Positions 44,734 to 53,416 of a DNA stretch of 64,000 bases are shown here, one piece after another. The translations under genes were made by a program, and so were the position numbers. Source of the stretch: Streptomyces sp. NBC_01197 (lineage in GTDB: Bacteria; Actinomycetota; Actinomycetes; Streptomycetales; Streptomycetaceae). The notes beneath the pieces were generated by a model. It was not told the origin of the DNA, ran no database searches, and worked only from the letters and a program-made list of their open reading frames with translations. The DNA is taken from assembly GCF_036010505.1 (NCBI RefSeq), contig NZ_CP108569.1, positions 3,483,001 through 3,547,000 of the forward strand. The letters run 5' to 3'. Every line of letters starts with the position of its first letter. The stretch's first letter is position 1.

Positions 44734-45924
44734 TCAAGCTCCCTTCACGGCCTGGAAGAGCTCCGCGCGCGGGTCGTGCCCCGCGGTCGCTTCGCGGTAC
44801 GTCTCCAGCGACTCCCGTGCCTTGTCGCTGAGATCCGCCGGTACGGCGACCTCGACGGTGACCAGCAGGTCCCCCCGGGTGCCGTCCTTGCGTACGGCGC
44901 CCTTGCCCCGGGCCCGCATCGTACGGCCGTTGGGCGTACCCGCGGGCAGTTTCAGCGTGACCGGGGGCCCGCCGAGCGTCGGTACCTTGACCTCGCCGCC
45001 GAGTGCCGCCTCCGTGAAGGTGACGGGCACGGTGACGGTGAGGTTGTCGCCCCTGCGGCCGAAGACCGGGTGGGCGTCGACATGGACGATCACATAGAGG
45101 TCACCGGCCGGGCCGCCCTGCTCGCCCGGGGTGCCCTTGCCGCGCAGCCTGATCCGCTGGCCGTCGGAGACCCCGGCCGGGATCCGGACCTGCATGGTCC
45201 GGGAGGACTTGGCCCGCCCGGAGCCCTTGCAGACCTCGCAGGGGTTCTCGGCGATGAGCCCGCGGCCCTTGCAGTCCACACACGGATCGGTCAGTGAGAA
45301 ACCGCCGCCGCTGCCGCGCGAGACCTGGCCGGTGCCGACGCAGGTCGGGCAGACCCTGGGGGTGCCGTTCTTGTCGCCGGTACCCGAACAGGCCTTGCAC
45401 GGCGCCTGGCTGGACATCCGCAGCGGGACCGTGGCCCCGTCGACCGCCTCGGTGAAGCTGAGCGTCACCTCGGACTCGATGTCCTGGCCGCGGCGCGGCT
45501 GGGTGCGGGTGGTACCGGGACCGCCGCCCCGGTTGAACAGCCCGCCGAACACGTCCCCGAGTCCGCCGCCGAAACCGCCCGCGCCGCCCGGCTGCCCCGC
45601 TCCGCCCGGGGTGCCTCCGAAGAGGTCCCCCAGGTCGAAGTTGAAGGAGCCGCCGCCGGCGCCGGGCCCTGGCCGGTAGCCGCCGTTGCCGAAGAGAGCA
45701 CGCGCTTCGTCGTACTCCTTGCGCTTCTTGGGGTCGCCGAGGACGTCGTTCGCCTCGGAGACCGCCTTGAACCGCTCTTCGGCCTTGGCGTCACTCTTGT
45801 TGGCGTCCGGGTGCAGCTCGCGGGCGAGCTTCCGGTACGCCTTCTTGATCTCGGCCTCGGTGGCGTCCTTCGGGACGCCGAGAACCTTGTAGTAGTCCTT
45901 CTCGACGAAGTCCTTGGTGCTCAT
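44734..45924 (-). CDS. dnaJ: DnaJ co-chaperone
   Basis: The 396-residue Hsp40 has a J domain (about 10-75; YYKVLGVPKDATEAEIKKAYRKLARELHPDANK with the HPD loop) and a Gly/Phe-rich linker. Four CxxCxGxG zinc repeats (CKACSGTG, CPTCVGTG, CVDCKGRG, CEVCKGSG) and C-terminal substrate-binding domains (VPVTFTEAALGGEVKVPTL) follow. It stimulates DnaK ATPase and delivers clients. It lies 55 bases after grpE and directly before hspR. Confidence 0.97.
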   Translation of the reverse strand: MSTKDFVEKDYYKVLGVPKDATEAEIKKAYRKLARELHPDANKSDAKAEERFKAVSEANDVLGDPKKRKEYDEARALFGNGGYRPGPGAGGGSFNFDLGDLFGGTPGGAGQPGGAGGFGGGLGDVFGGLFNRGGGPGTTRTQPRRGQDIESEVTLSFTEAVDGATVPLRMSSQAPCKACSGTGDKNGTPRVCPTCVGTGQVSRGSGGGFSLTDPCVDCKGRGLIAENPCEVCKGSGRAKSSRTMQVRIPAGVSDGQRIRLRGKGTPGEQGGPAGDLYVIVHVDAHPVFGRRGDNLTVTVPVTFTEAALGGEVKVPTLGGPPVTLKLPAGTPNGRTMRARGKGAVRKDGTRGDLLVTVEVAVPADLSDKARESLETYREATAGHDPRAELFQAVKGA

Positions 45925-45979
45925 CCCCGACGTCCCTCCTTCCGGTCGCTACTGATACTGATGCCAGCCCTTACTGATG

Positions 45980-46642
45980 TCAGCCCTCGTCCGGGCCACC
46001 GCTCTCCTCGTCCGGCGCGTCGTCCTTGGCCTGCGCGCCCGGCTGGGGCTCGGCCACCGCGACCCGCGCGGGGCGGATGGTGCGCTCGCCGAACCGGTAC
46101 CCCGGCTGCAGGATCGCCACGCACGTGTCCTCGGTGATGTCGGGCGCGTACGAGTGCATCAGGGCCTCGTGGATCGTCGGGTCGAAGGGCTCGCCCTCCT
46201 TGCCGAACTGCTGGAGACCCATCTTCGCCGCCACCGTCTCCAGCGACTCGGCCACCGACTTGAAGCCGCCGACCAGCTCGCCGTGCTCCCGGGCGCGGCC
46301 GATGTCGTCGAGGGTCGGGAGGAGTTCGGACAGGAGGCCCGCGATGGCGACCTCCTTGACCTGGACCCGGTCCCGCTCCACCCGGCGGCGGTAGTTCTGG
46401 TACTCGGCCTGGAGCCGCTGGAGGTCCCCGGTGCGCTCGCTGAGCGCGGTGCGGACCTGGTCCAGCTGGGCGGTGAGTGCTGTCTCCTGGCCGTTCTGCT
46501 TGCTCTCTGCGTCCCCTGCCGGGGCCGCCGGCTCCGACTCCTTCCCGGAGTCGGGCCCGGCGGCCTTCGACGCGGCGTCTTCGGAGGTCGCGCCGGAGGG
46601 GACGTCGGGCTCCTCCTCGAAGCCCGGAGTCTCCTCCGTCAT
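45980..46642 (-). CDS. grpE: GrpE nucleotide exchange factor
   Basis: The 220-residue protein has a disordered acidic N-terminal tail and a long coiled coil ([34 protein letters not shown]). A GrpE beta-domain ends the protein ([39 protein letters not shown]). It ejects ADP from DnaK and senses temperature through its helices. Its ATG overlaps the dnaK stop (ATGA) for coupled synthesis. Confidence 0.96.
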   Translation of the reverse strand: MTEETPGFEEEPDVPSGATSEDAASKAAGPDSGKESEPAAPAGDAESKQNGQETALTAQLDQVRTALSERTGDLQRLQAEYQNYRRRVERDRVQVKEVAIAGLLSELLPTLDDIGRAREHGELVGGFKSVAESLETVAAKMGLQQFGKEGEPFDPTIHEALMHSYAPDITEDTCVAILQPGYRFGERTIRPARVAVAEPQPGAQAKDDAPDEESGGPDEG

Positions 46643-48501
46643 GCGGCGCCTCCCTGACGGCCGTCCTTCTCGTCGTCCACGATCTCGGCGTCGACCACGT
46701 CGTCAGGAGCCTCGGTGGCCTGCTCGGTGCCCTCGGCACCCGGCGCACCGCCGGCGGCAGCGGCGCCCTCGGCGTTCGCGTACATCGCCTGGCCGAGCTT
46801 CTGCGAGACCGCGGCGACCTTCTCGGTGGCCGTACGGATCTCGGCGGTGTCCTCACCCTTGAGCTTCTCCTTCAGCTCGGTGAGGGCCTCCTCGACCTCG
46901 GTCTTGACGTCGCCCGGGACCTTGTCCTCGTTGTCCTTGAGGAACTTCTCGGTCTGGTAGACGAGCTGCTCGCCCTGGTTGCGCGACTCGGCGGCCTCGC
47001 GGCGCTTGTGGTCCTCGTCCGCGTACTGCTCGGCCTCTTCGCGCATCCGGTTGACCTCGTCCTTCGGCAGCGAGGAGCCACCGGTGACGGTCATCTTCTG
47101 CTCCTTGCCGGTGCCGAGGTCCTTGGCAGCGACGTGCATGATGCCGTTGGCGTCGATGTCGAAGGCGACCTCGATCTGCGGCACACCGCGCGGGGCCGGC
47201 GGCAGACCGGTCAGCTCGAACATCCCGAGCTTCTTGTTGTACGCCGCGATCTCGCGCTCGCCCTGGTAGACCTGGATCTGCACGGACGGCTGGTTGTCCT
47301 CGGCCGTCGTGAAGATCTCGGAACGCTTGGTCGGGATCGTGGTGTTGCGCTCGATGAGCTTCGTCATGATCCCTCCCTTGGTCTCGATACCGAGGGACAG
47401 CGGCGTCACGTCGAGGAGCAGGACGTCCTTGACCTCGCCCTTGAGGACACCGGCCTGGAGCGAGGCGCCGATCGCGACGACCTCGTCCGGGTTCACACCC
47501 TTGTTGGCGTCCTGGCCACCGGTGAGCTCCTTGACGAGCTCCGCGACGGCCGGCATACGGGTCGAGCCACCGACGAGAACGACGTGGTCGATCTCGGAGA
47601 GCTGGATGCCCGCGTCCTTGATGACGTTGTGGAAGGGGCTCTTGCAGCGGTCCAGCAGATCGGCGGTGAGCTGCTGGAACTGCGAGCGCGTGAGCTTCTC
47701 GTCCAGGTGCAGCGGGCCCTCGGCCGATGCCGTGATGTACGGCAGGTTGATCGTGGTCTCGGTCGAGGACGACAGCTCGATCTTCGCCTTCTCCGCGGCC
47801 TCGCGGAGACGCTGGAGAGCCATCTTGTCCTTGGCCAGGTCCACGCCGTGACCGTTGGCGAACTGCTTCACCAGGTAGTCGACGACGCGCTGGTCCCAGT
47901 CGTCACCACCGAGGTGGTTGTCACCGTTGGTGGCCTTGACCTCGACCACGCCGTCACCGATCTCCAGGAGCGACACGTCGAAGGTGCCGCCGCCGAGGTC
48001 GAAGACGAGGATGGTCTGGTCGTCCTTGTCGAGCCCGTACGCCAGAGCGGCGGCCGTCGGCTCGTTGACGATGCGCAGGACGTTCAGACCCGCGATCTCG
48101 CCGGCCTCCTTCGTCGCCTGGCGCTCGGAGTCGTTGAAGTACGCCGGGACGGTGATCACCGCGTCGGTGACCTTCTCCCCCAGGTACGACTCGGCGTCAC
48201 GCTTCAGCTTCTGCAGGATGAAGGCGCTCATCTGCTGCGGGTTGAAGCTCTTGCCGTCCAGGTCGATCTTCCAGTCGGTGCCCATGTGGCGCTTGACCGA
48301 CCGGATGGTCCTGTCGACGTTCGTGACTGCCTGGCGCTTGGCGACCTCGCCGACGAGCACCTCGCCGTTCTTGGCGAAGGCGACGACGGACGGCGTGGTC
48401 CTGGCGCCTTCGGCGTTGGTGATGACGGTGGGCTCGCCGCCTTCGAGAACGCTGACGACGGAGTTAGTCGTGCCCAGGTCGATGCCGACCGCACGTGCCA
48501 T
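46639..48501 (-). CDS. dnaK: DnaK (Hsp70) chaperone
   Basis: The 620-residue Hsp70 begins [21 protein letters not shown], with [21 protein letters not shown] [35 protein letters not shown] and [14 protein letters not shown] marking the ATPase. The substrate domain starts near [18 protein letters not shown]. The C-terminus ends in an acidic [19 protein letters not shown] tail. ATG 48501 follows GGAGG. It also acts as corepressor of HspR. It leads the dnaK-grpE-dnaJ-hspR operon behind two HAIR elements. Confidence 0.98.
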   Translation of the reverse strand: MARAVGIDLGTTNSVVSVLEGGEPTVITNAEGARTTPSVVAFAKNGEVLVGEVAKRQAVTNVDRTIRSVKRHMGTDWKIDLDGKSFNPQQMSAFILQKLKRDAESYLGEKVTDAVITVPAYFNDSERQATKEAGEIAGLNVLRIVNEPTAAALAYGLDKDDQTILVFDLGGGTFDVSLLEIGDGVVEVKATNGDNHLGGDDWDQRVVDYLVKQFANGHGVDLAKDKMALQRLREAAEKAKIELSSSTETTINLPYITASAEGPLHLDEKLTRSQFQQLTADLLDRCKSPFHNVIKDAGIQLSEIDHVVLVGGSTRMPAVAELVKELTGGQDANKGVNPDEVVAIGASLQAGVLKGEVKDVLLLDVTPLSLGIETKGGIMTKLIERNTTIPTKRSEIFTTAEDNQPSVQIQVYQGEREIAAYNKKLGMFELTGLPPAPRGVPQIEVAFDIDANGIMHVAAKDLGTGKEQKMTVTGGSSLPKDEVNRMREEAEQYADEDHKRREAAESRNQGEQLVYQTEKFLKDNEDKVPGDVKTEVEEALTELKEKLKGEDTAEIRTATEKVAAVSQKLGQAMYANAEGAAAAGGAPGAEGTEQATEAPDDVVDAEIVDDEKDGRQGGAA

Positions 48502-48519
48502 GGTGAATCCTCCAGCTGA

Positions 48520-48592
48520 CTTGAGTGGAACTGGCTCAAGAGTGCACGACAGATCCCGGGGAGTCAACCGACCTGAGTCGAGGCCGCTCAAC
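48520..48592 (-). promoter_or_regulatory. Two HAIR operators in the dnaK promoter
   Basis: The proximal site is CTTGAGT-N7-GCTCAAG (48520-48540), only 19 bases upstream of the dnaK start. A more distal variant is CCTGAGT-N7-GCTCAAC (48572-48592). Both fit the HspR consensus with one or two changes in the outer positions. The distal site is flanked by ATAAAA as in the clpB site. HspR-DnaK should repress from here. The rest of the 432-base gap to 48932 holds the chaplin promoter; I see no gene in it. Confidence 0.85.
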
Positions 48593-48932
48593 TTTTATCC
48601 CGACCTTATGCGCAATGCAGAAGAGGTCCTGGTGGGAGCGGGTGCGGCCGGGCTCGACGGAGGCTCACGGGGGCCCGGCACGGGGGAGCCCCGGAGAAGC
48701 ACGGCACCGCGGACGGCACCGCGGATGTCACGAATGAGCCTATAGCCCGGAATGGGCCGTCGCCCGGTCCGACTCCGCTTCCGCCGGGACCGCCGGTCCC
48801 GCGTCCGAACCCCGGTGACTTTGATCGTCATCCGTTACCGCCGGTGCGCTGTGGCGTTGAACGACACGTCAGACCGTGAATCGCTGCGGCTGGCCCTGAA
48901 TGTTCCCGTTCCAATGTTCCAAGGAGAACGCA

Positions 48933-49223
48933 ATGTCGCGTATCGCGAAGGCCGCTGCCGTACTCGCGGGCACCGGCGCCGTCCTGGCCGGCTCCGCCGG
49001 TCTGGCCGCCGCCGACGCCGGAGCCCACGGTGCCGCTGTCGGCTCCCCGGGTGTCATCTCCGGCAACCTGGTCCAGGTCCCGGTGCACGTCCCGGTGAAC
49101 CTCTGCGGCAACACCGTCAACGTCATCGGCCTGCTGAACCCGGCGTTCGGCAATACCTGCGTCAACGCCGACCACCACGACCGCGACCACGGTCACGGCG
49201 GCTACGGCGACGACGGCCACTGA
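48933..49223 (+). CDS. Short chaplin with a His/Asp/Gly-rich C-terminal tail
   Basis: ATG 48933 follows AAGGAGAA. The 96-residue protein has a Sec signal peptide (AKAAAVLAGTGAVLAGSAGLAAADA) and one chaplin domain: GSPGVISGNLVQVPVHVPVN, LCGNTVNVIGLLNPAFGNTCVN, with the two conserved cysteines. Short chaplins self-assemble into amyloid fibrils that lower surface tension and coat aerial hyphae. This one continues past the domain with NADHHDRDHGHGGYGDDGH, a His/Asp tail not seen in the standard short chaplins. No chaplin or rodlin gene is adjacent, but the tyrosinase pair is just downstream. Confidence 0.93.
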   Translation: MSRIAKAAAVLAGTGAVLAGSAGLAAADAGAHGAAVGSPGVISGNLVQVPVHVPVNLCGNTVNVIGLLNPAFGNTCVNADHHDRDHGHGGYGDDGH

Positions 49224-49279
49224 GAGACCGGTTCACCGGTCCGACCCAGCTGAAACGGCGGGAGGCAACGCCCCCCGCG

Positions 49280-49316
49280 ACCTGCGGCCACCCCCTCGGA
49301 GGGGGTGGCCGCAGGT
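49280..49316 (+). terminator. Terminator after the chaplin gene
   Basis: ACCTGCGGCCACCCCC (49280-49295) and its perfect complement (49301-49316) form a 16-base-pair stem with a 5-base TCGGA loop, 56 bases past the chaplin stop. A short run of GTGTGT follows rather than T's. Confidence 0.85.
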
Positions 49317-49327
49317 GTGTCCGGGAC

Positions 49328-49412
49328 GTACCGAAGTCTCAGGCGTACCGAAGTCCCGGGTGTACCGAAGTCTCAGTCGTACGGGCATCGCAGGCGTACC
49401 GGCATCACGCAT
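49328..49412. repeat. Five tandem 17-bp repeats at the tyrosinase 3' end
   Basis: Five units of 17 bases beginning GTACCGAAGTCTCAGGC run from 49328 to 49412. The first three are near-identical; the last two share GTAC-GGCATC. The final unit covers the last codons and stop of the tyrosinase gene (stop 49405-49407). The array probably grew from that gene end. It lies between two convergent genes. Confidence 0.8.
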
Positions 49413-50265
49413 ACCGATAGAGCGACGCGTGGCTCAGCAGCGACGACGGTCTGACCCCCCACGGCTCCATCGGCTCGTCCAGGCTGGAGATCCGGCCGCG
49501 CTGCGGATCACCCGGAGCGAGCTTCCTCGCGGGAACGAACCCGGCGTGCGGATGCGCCTTCTGCCAGCGGTCCCACACCAGGTCGCAGAAGGAGTGGTGC
49601 AGCCAGAACACCGGGTCGTTGGGCGAGGTCGCGGTGTTCATCGCGCCACCCACCCAGCGGTGCACCAGGTTGTGGTTGCGCCAGGCCGGGCCGTCGCCGA
49701 CCGACCAGCCCTCGAAGGTGTTGCGGAACCCGTTCGGCACGGTGGAGTCCCACGGGGCCGCGTCGTACAGCGGCTCCCTCATCGCACGGGCCAGATCGGC
49801 CCGGCTCGGCAGCGACACGGGGCGGGCGGGGCGGCCGAAGTCGCGGGTCAGGAACCGGTTCTCGGTCACGCCGACACTGACCTCCCAGTTCCCCTCGCGG
49901 TACGCGAAGGGCCCGGTCATCACCTGCTGGTCGGAGCTCCGGCCGTTGCCGCCGAGGAAGTCGTCGCCCCAGAGCCCGGCCGCCGGGGTGTTGTCGACCG
50001 TCCAGTCCCAGTACGGCACGGTGACACCCGGGTCGACCGCCTGCAGGGCGCGCTCGAATTCCAGCACGAAGCGCCGGTGCCAGGGGAAGAAGGTGGGCGC
50101 CATATGAGCGACCCGCTTCCCCCGCGAACCGTCCGGCACGTAGTACTCGCCGTGCGTCCGGACGAAGTCGTCGTACTGGCCGGAGCGCTTGACCTCCAGG
50201 ACGGCGGAGACGAACCGCCTCTTCTCGGAGGCCGTGAGGTTCTTCTGGTTCTTGCGGGTGTACAC
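49405..50265 (-). CDS. Tyrosinase (MelC2/MelD2-like)
   Basis: The 286-residue type 3 copper enzyme oxidises monophenols and o-diphenols to quinones, the first steps of melanin synthesis. Copper A ligands are H38 (RTHGEYY), H54 (AHMAP) and H63 (PWHRRF); copper B ligands are H198, H202 (RNHNLVHRW) and H224 (WLHHSF). It opens TRKNQKNLTASEKRRFVSAV, like S. antibioticus MelC2. Like MelC2 it has no signal and is expected to leave the cell with its chaperone, whose gene is immediately upstream. Differences around YYVPDGSRGKR suggest the MelD2 branch, which I cannot confirm. Confidence 0.95.
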   Translation of the reverse strand: MYTRKNQKNLTASEKRRFVSAVLEVKRSGQYDDFVRTHGEYYVPDGSRGKRVAHMAPTFFPWHRRFVLEFERALQAVDPGVTVPYWDWTVDNTPAAGLWGDDFLGGNGRSSDQQVMTGPFAYREGNWEVSVGVTENRFLTRDFGRPARPVSLPSRADLARAMREPLYDAAPWDSTVPNGFRNTFEGWSVGDGPAWRNHNLVHRWVGGAMNTATSPNDPVFWLHHSFCDLVWDRWQKAHPHAGFVPARKLAPGDPQRGRISSLDEPMEPWGVRPSSLLSHASLYRYA

Positions 50266-50283
50266 GGACAGGAACCTCTCCGG

Positions 50284-50799
50284 TCAGAGCTGCGGGATGG
50301 ATGTCAACGACAGCTGCGCCGCGCCCAGTTCATCGACCGCCGCGCGCGCCGCCTCAAGGGGCGTCGGGTACGACTCGTAGTGGTCGACCATGCTGAGATA
50401 GCTGCCGTCGGCCCGCCGCATGAGGTGCAGCGGCCTGCCGTCGACGGTCACCTCGGTTTCGTGGCCCACCGTGCCGCCCCGGATGCGCCGGCCCCGGTAC
50501 ACCTCGTCGAACACGTCCCGCGGCTCCTGCGGCGGCCTCGGCGACGGGTTGCCCTTCCCGTCGTCACCCTCGCGGTCGGGGGCAGCGGACCGCACGATCG
50601 GGGCCAGCGCCACCGCCGTACCGCCGACCGCCCCCACCGCGAACAGGGCGCGCAGCGCACCGCGACGGGACAGCAGCTCCGGCCCCGGCCGGTTCACAGG
50701 CCCCGGTCGCTCCGTCGGGTCGGCCGGTCCTGCCTGCCCCGGCTGTACTCGCCCTCCCCACCGCTCCCTCCCCGCCGTGCCGCGCGTGGACGTTCTCAT
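50284..50799 (-). CDS. Tyrosinase copper chaperone/cofactor (MelC1/MelD1-like)
   Basis: The 171-residue caddie protein inserts copper into tyrosinase and carries it out through the Tat pathway. A Tat signal (LSRRGALRALFAVGAVGG, about 43-62) is followed by the MelC1 core: VFDEVYRGRRIRGG, VTVDGRPLHLMRRADGSYLSMVDHYESYPTPLEAARAAVDEL. Its stop is 19 bases before the tyrosinase start, so the two are one operon. The first 40 residues before the Tat motif are unusually long; GTG or ATG codons nearer the signal could be the true start. Confidence 0.93.
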   Translation of the reverse strand: MRTSTRGTAGRERWGGRVQPGQAGPADPTERPGPVNRPGPELLSRRGALRALFAVGAVGGTAVALAPIVRSAAPDREGDDGKGNPSPRPPQEPRDVFDEVYRGRRIRGGTVGHETEVTVDGRPLHLMRRADGSYLSMVDHYESYPTPLEAARAAVDELGAAQLSLTSIPQL

Positions 50800-51112
50800 G
50801 CTGGCTCCTCCGATTCACCCCGCTGGTCAGGGCGGCCCGCCACGCGTGATGCGCGCCGGGCCGCGCCTCGGTGACAACGACGGCACGAGGAAACAGTTCT
50901 TCAGACAAGTGACCGCACCGGCGCGCCGACCAGCCGTTCCGGCTCACTCCGCTGCTCCCGGACCGGCGGCCGTTCGGCCGTACGGGGGGAATGTCCAGCG
51001 CCGGGGCGGTAACTTGCCCGCCCGGCCCGGCAGGGACGGCCGGCGTCGCCGTGGATGCGCCACGATGACCGCCGGACCAGGGCCGTTCGGCCCGGGGGAA
51101 GGACATCGACGG
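50800..51112. other. Divergent intergenic region, tyrosinase operon / P450
   Basis: This 313-base gap holds the back-to-back promoters of the tyrosinase operon (minus) and the P450 (plus). An ATG at 51065 in frame with the P450 would add 16 residues but has no ribosome binding site. I see no hairpin or small gene that I can support. Confidence 0.35.
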
Positions 51113-52402
51113 ATGAGGGTCCCGGCACAGTCGGCCGTGCGGCACACGGTTCACCCCGCGGAGGCGGATCTCGCGGCCCCGTCGTTCTGGCAACTGCCCC
51201 GCACCGTACGGCTGGACGCCTTCGCAGCGCTCCGGAAGCTGGACCGGCCCGCGTACTTCATCGAGCGTCCCGCCACCTGGCACCGTCCCGAGCAGGGGTT
51301 CTACGCACTGGTCCGCCACGCCGACGTGGTGCGGGCCAGCCGGCTGCCCGAGGTGTTCGCCAGCGCCCCCGGTGTCACCACTCCGGAGCCCGCCCGCTGG
51401 GTCAGGTTCCTGTTCGGCGAGTCCATGGTCAACCTGGACGCCCCGCACCACACCCAGCTCCGCCGGGTGGTCTCGCGGGCCTTCACACCGCGGCTGCTCG
51501 CCGCCGCCGACGAGGACATCCGCCGGGTCGCCGGGCGCGTCGTGGACGACATGATCGCGCAGCGGCCCGGTGAGTTCGTGGCGTCGGTGGCGTCGCGGAT
51601 GCCGTTCGAGGTCATCTGCAACCTCATGGGCATCCCGGAGCGCTACCGCGCCGACATCGCGGGCCGTGTCGACCACGCGTCGGAGAACGCGGGCGTGAAG
51701 CGCGGCATCGGCGCCCGGCTGCGCGACCCCGGGCGCGGGCTGCGGGCGCTGGCCCGGATGCATCTGATGATGGCGGCACTCGGCCGCGAGCGGCGGCGCC
51801 GGCCCACCGGTGACCTGATCTCCGCGCTGGTGCGCGCCGACGTCGACGGACAGGGGCTCGGCGCCCGCAGCCTCGGCTCGTTCTTCTCGCTGCTGATGGT
51901 GGCCGGGGTGGAGACCACCCGGAACGCGATCACCCACGCGCTGACGCTGCTGACCGAGAACCCGGAGCAGCGGGCCCTGCTCACGTCGGACTTCGAGCGG
52001 TACGCCGACGGGGCGGTCGACGAGGTCGTACGGCACTCGACGCCGATCATCCAGTTCCGCAGGACGGTACGGACCGAGTACGAGCTGGGCGGGCGCATCT
52101 TCCGGCCGGGCGACAAGGTGGTCCTCTACTACGCGTCGGCCAACCGCGACGAGGCGGTCTTCACCGACCCGGACGCCTTCGACATCACCCGCAGCCCCAA
52201 CCCGCATCTGGGGTACGGCGGCGGCGGTCCGCACTTCTGCCTGGGCTCGCACCTGGCGCGGCAGGAGATCAAGGCGCTCTTCCGGGAGCTGCTGAGCCGT
52301 CCGGTGGCGCTCCGCGCGGTGGGTCTCCCCGAGCTGGCCGGCTCCAACTTCGACAACAGGGTGCGGGCGCTTCGGTTCGCCTTCGACCCGCCCGCGCAGT
52401 GA
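51113..52402 (+). CDS. Cytochrome P450
   Basis: The product is 429 residues from ATG 51113. P450 landmarks are all present: I-helix LLMVAGVETTRNAITHAL (AGxET), K-helix EVVR, RRTVRTEYELGGRIFRPGDKVVLYYASANRDEAVF, and the haem loop YGGGGPHFCLGSHLAR with cysteine C376. The ETTRNAI helix and the QFRRT segment resemble the CYP124/125/142 clan, which oxidises sterols and branched lipids, but substrate cannot be assigned. No ferredoxin gene is adjacent, so redox partners come from elsewhere. It is divergent from the tyrosinase operon. Confidence 0.94.
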   Translation: MRVPAQSAVRHTVHPAEADLAAPSFWQLPRTVRLDAFAALRKLDRPAYFIERPATWHRPEQGFYALVRHADVVRASRLPEVFASAPGVTTPEPARWVRFLFGESMVNLDAPHHTQLRRVVSRAFTPRLLAAADEDIRRVAGRVVDDMIAQRPGEFVASVASRMPFEVICNLMGIPERYRADIAGRVDHASENAGVKRGIGARLRDPGRGLRALARMHLMMAALGRERRRRPTGDLISALVRADVDGQGLGARSLGSFFSLLMVAGVETTRNAITHALTLLTENPEQRALLTSDFERYADGAVDEVVRHSTPIIQFRRTVRTEYELGGRIFRPGDKVVLYYASANRDEAVFTDPDAFDITRSPNPHLGYGGGGPHFCLGSHLARQEIKALFRELLSRPVALRAVGLPELAGSNFDNRVRALRFAFDPPAQ

Positions 52403-52495
52403 CAGCCGGCGGGCCGAAGACCAGCGCATGACAGCGGGGCGGGGCCGGGGATTCGTACCTCCCCCGCCCCGCTCCGTCGGCCCTGCGGCCGCGGG

Positions 52496-52990
52496 CTACT
52501 GCCGCAGCTGGGTGACCGGCAGCATGCAGTGGGCCGCGGTGGAGAGCATGTCCGCGTCGCCGACGAAGGCGCTGAGGACCTCCTCGGAGACGGGCCTGCC
52601 CGGCACGGCCTGCGGCCACGGCTTGGTCGCGAACATGAAGTGCACCTCGCCGCGCTCGGCCACGGCCCGGAGCCACTCCGGCGGGACCGGGCACTGGGCG
52701 CTCAGATACGGCATGTTGACTGCGGCCTGGCCGCCCTCGACGAGCAGCCTGACCGGGAAGCCGGGCCGGGAGCCGTCGGCCAGCGAGCTGCCCAGCGGGA
52801 TGCCGAGCTCGCCGAAGAGTGTGCGTACGGCGGCCTCGCCCCCCTCGGCACCGTCCTTGCCGTCACCGAGTGAATAGGCCAGCAGATAGGGCGTGTTGTT
52901 CGTTTCGGGGTCTCCGGACCAGGCGAGCACGGAGAGGGTGCCCAAATGGTCGCGCTGGACACTGCTTGTGGCGGTGTGGGATGCGGTCAT
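52496..52990 (-). CDS. DUF5949-like hypothetical protein
   Basis: The product is 164 residues from ATG 52990. It reads HLGTLSVLAWSGDPETNNTPYLLAYSLGDG, VRLLVEGGQAAVNMPYLSAQCPVPPEWLRAV, FMFATKPWPQAVPGRPVSEEVL and SAAHCMLPVTQLR, a set I associate with the Streptomyces DUF5949 family. It is probably a soluble cytoplasmic protein. Function is unknown and the family name is from memory. It faces the P450 gene tail to tail. Confidence 0.7.
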   Translation of the reverse strand: MTASHTATSSVQRDHLGTLSVLAWSGDPETNNTPYLLAYSLGDGKDGAEGGEAAVRTLFGELGIPLGSSLADGSRPGFPVRLLVEGGQAAVNMPYLSAQCPVPPEWLRAVAERGEVHFMFATKPWPQAVPGRPVSEEVLSAFVGDADMLSTAAHCMLPVTQLRQ

Positions 52991-53108
52991 GGCTCGGCAC
53001 CCTAGTGGCGGGCCCGGGCGCCCACGGTGGTCGTTCACCCGGACGGCTGAACCGGGCGCCGCAAACCATCAGTCAGGGCGTAAGCCGGGGCGTACGGCGG
53101 CGGGACCG

Positions 53109-53141
53109 GACTGCCCAGGCCCTGGCGGGTCCTGGGCAGTC
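53109..53141. repeat. Hairpin in the DUF5949-GH26 divergent gap
   Basis: GACTGCCCAGG (53109-53119) and CCTGGGCAGTC (53131-53141) form a perfect 11-base-pair stem with an 11-base loop. It lies in the 426-base gap 52991-53416. Upstream of the hydrolase, TTGACC near 53322 may be a -35 box. No gene is supported here. Confidence 0.5.
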
Positions 53142-53359
53142 GGCTGGGAAACGTTCGTTCCCCGTGCGACGCAGTGGTCAACGACCTCCCGGCGCATTCG
53201 TCACCGGCCCCGGCCCGGTGGCAGGACGTCGCGTCTTTCACCTGGATGGAGCTGACTGGGGGTCACCGACCGCCCTGATGGCCCAGCGCAGCGCGCCCGT
53301 GCGGCCCATCGGGTGGACGGTTTGACCAATCGCTCAGGAGTCCGCGTATTCCGTCATCT

Positions 53360-53408
53360 TCACGAGTTCACAACTTTCACGAGTTCACGAGTTCACGAGT
53401 TCACGAGG
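53360..53408. repeat. Tandem 8-bp repeat (TCACGAGT) before the GH26-like gene
   Basis: TCACGAGT units start at 53360, 53377, 53385, 53393 and (as TCACGAGG) 53401, with one degenerate unit TCACAACT at 53368. The last unit merges into the gene's GAGGAGAGG ribosome binding site, so copy-number change would alter promoter-to-start spacing. Confidence 0.8.
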
Positions 53409-53416
53409 AGAGGCCA

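Noticed and set aside
46477..48519. 680-codon open frame antisense to dnaK
   Set aside because: Same shadow pattern; dnaK on the other strand is certain.
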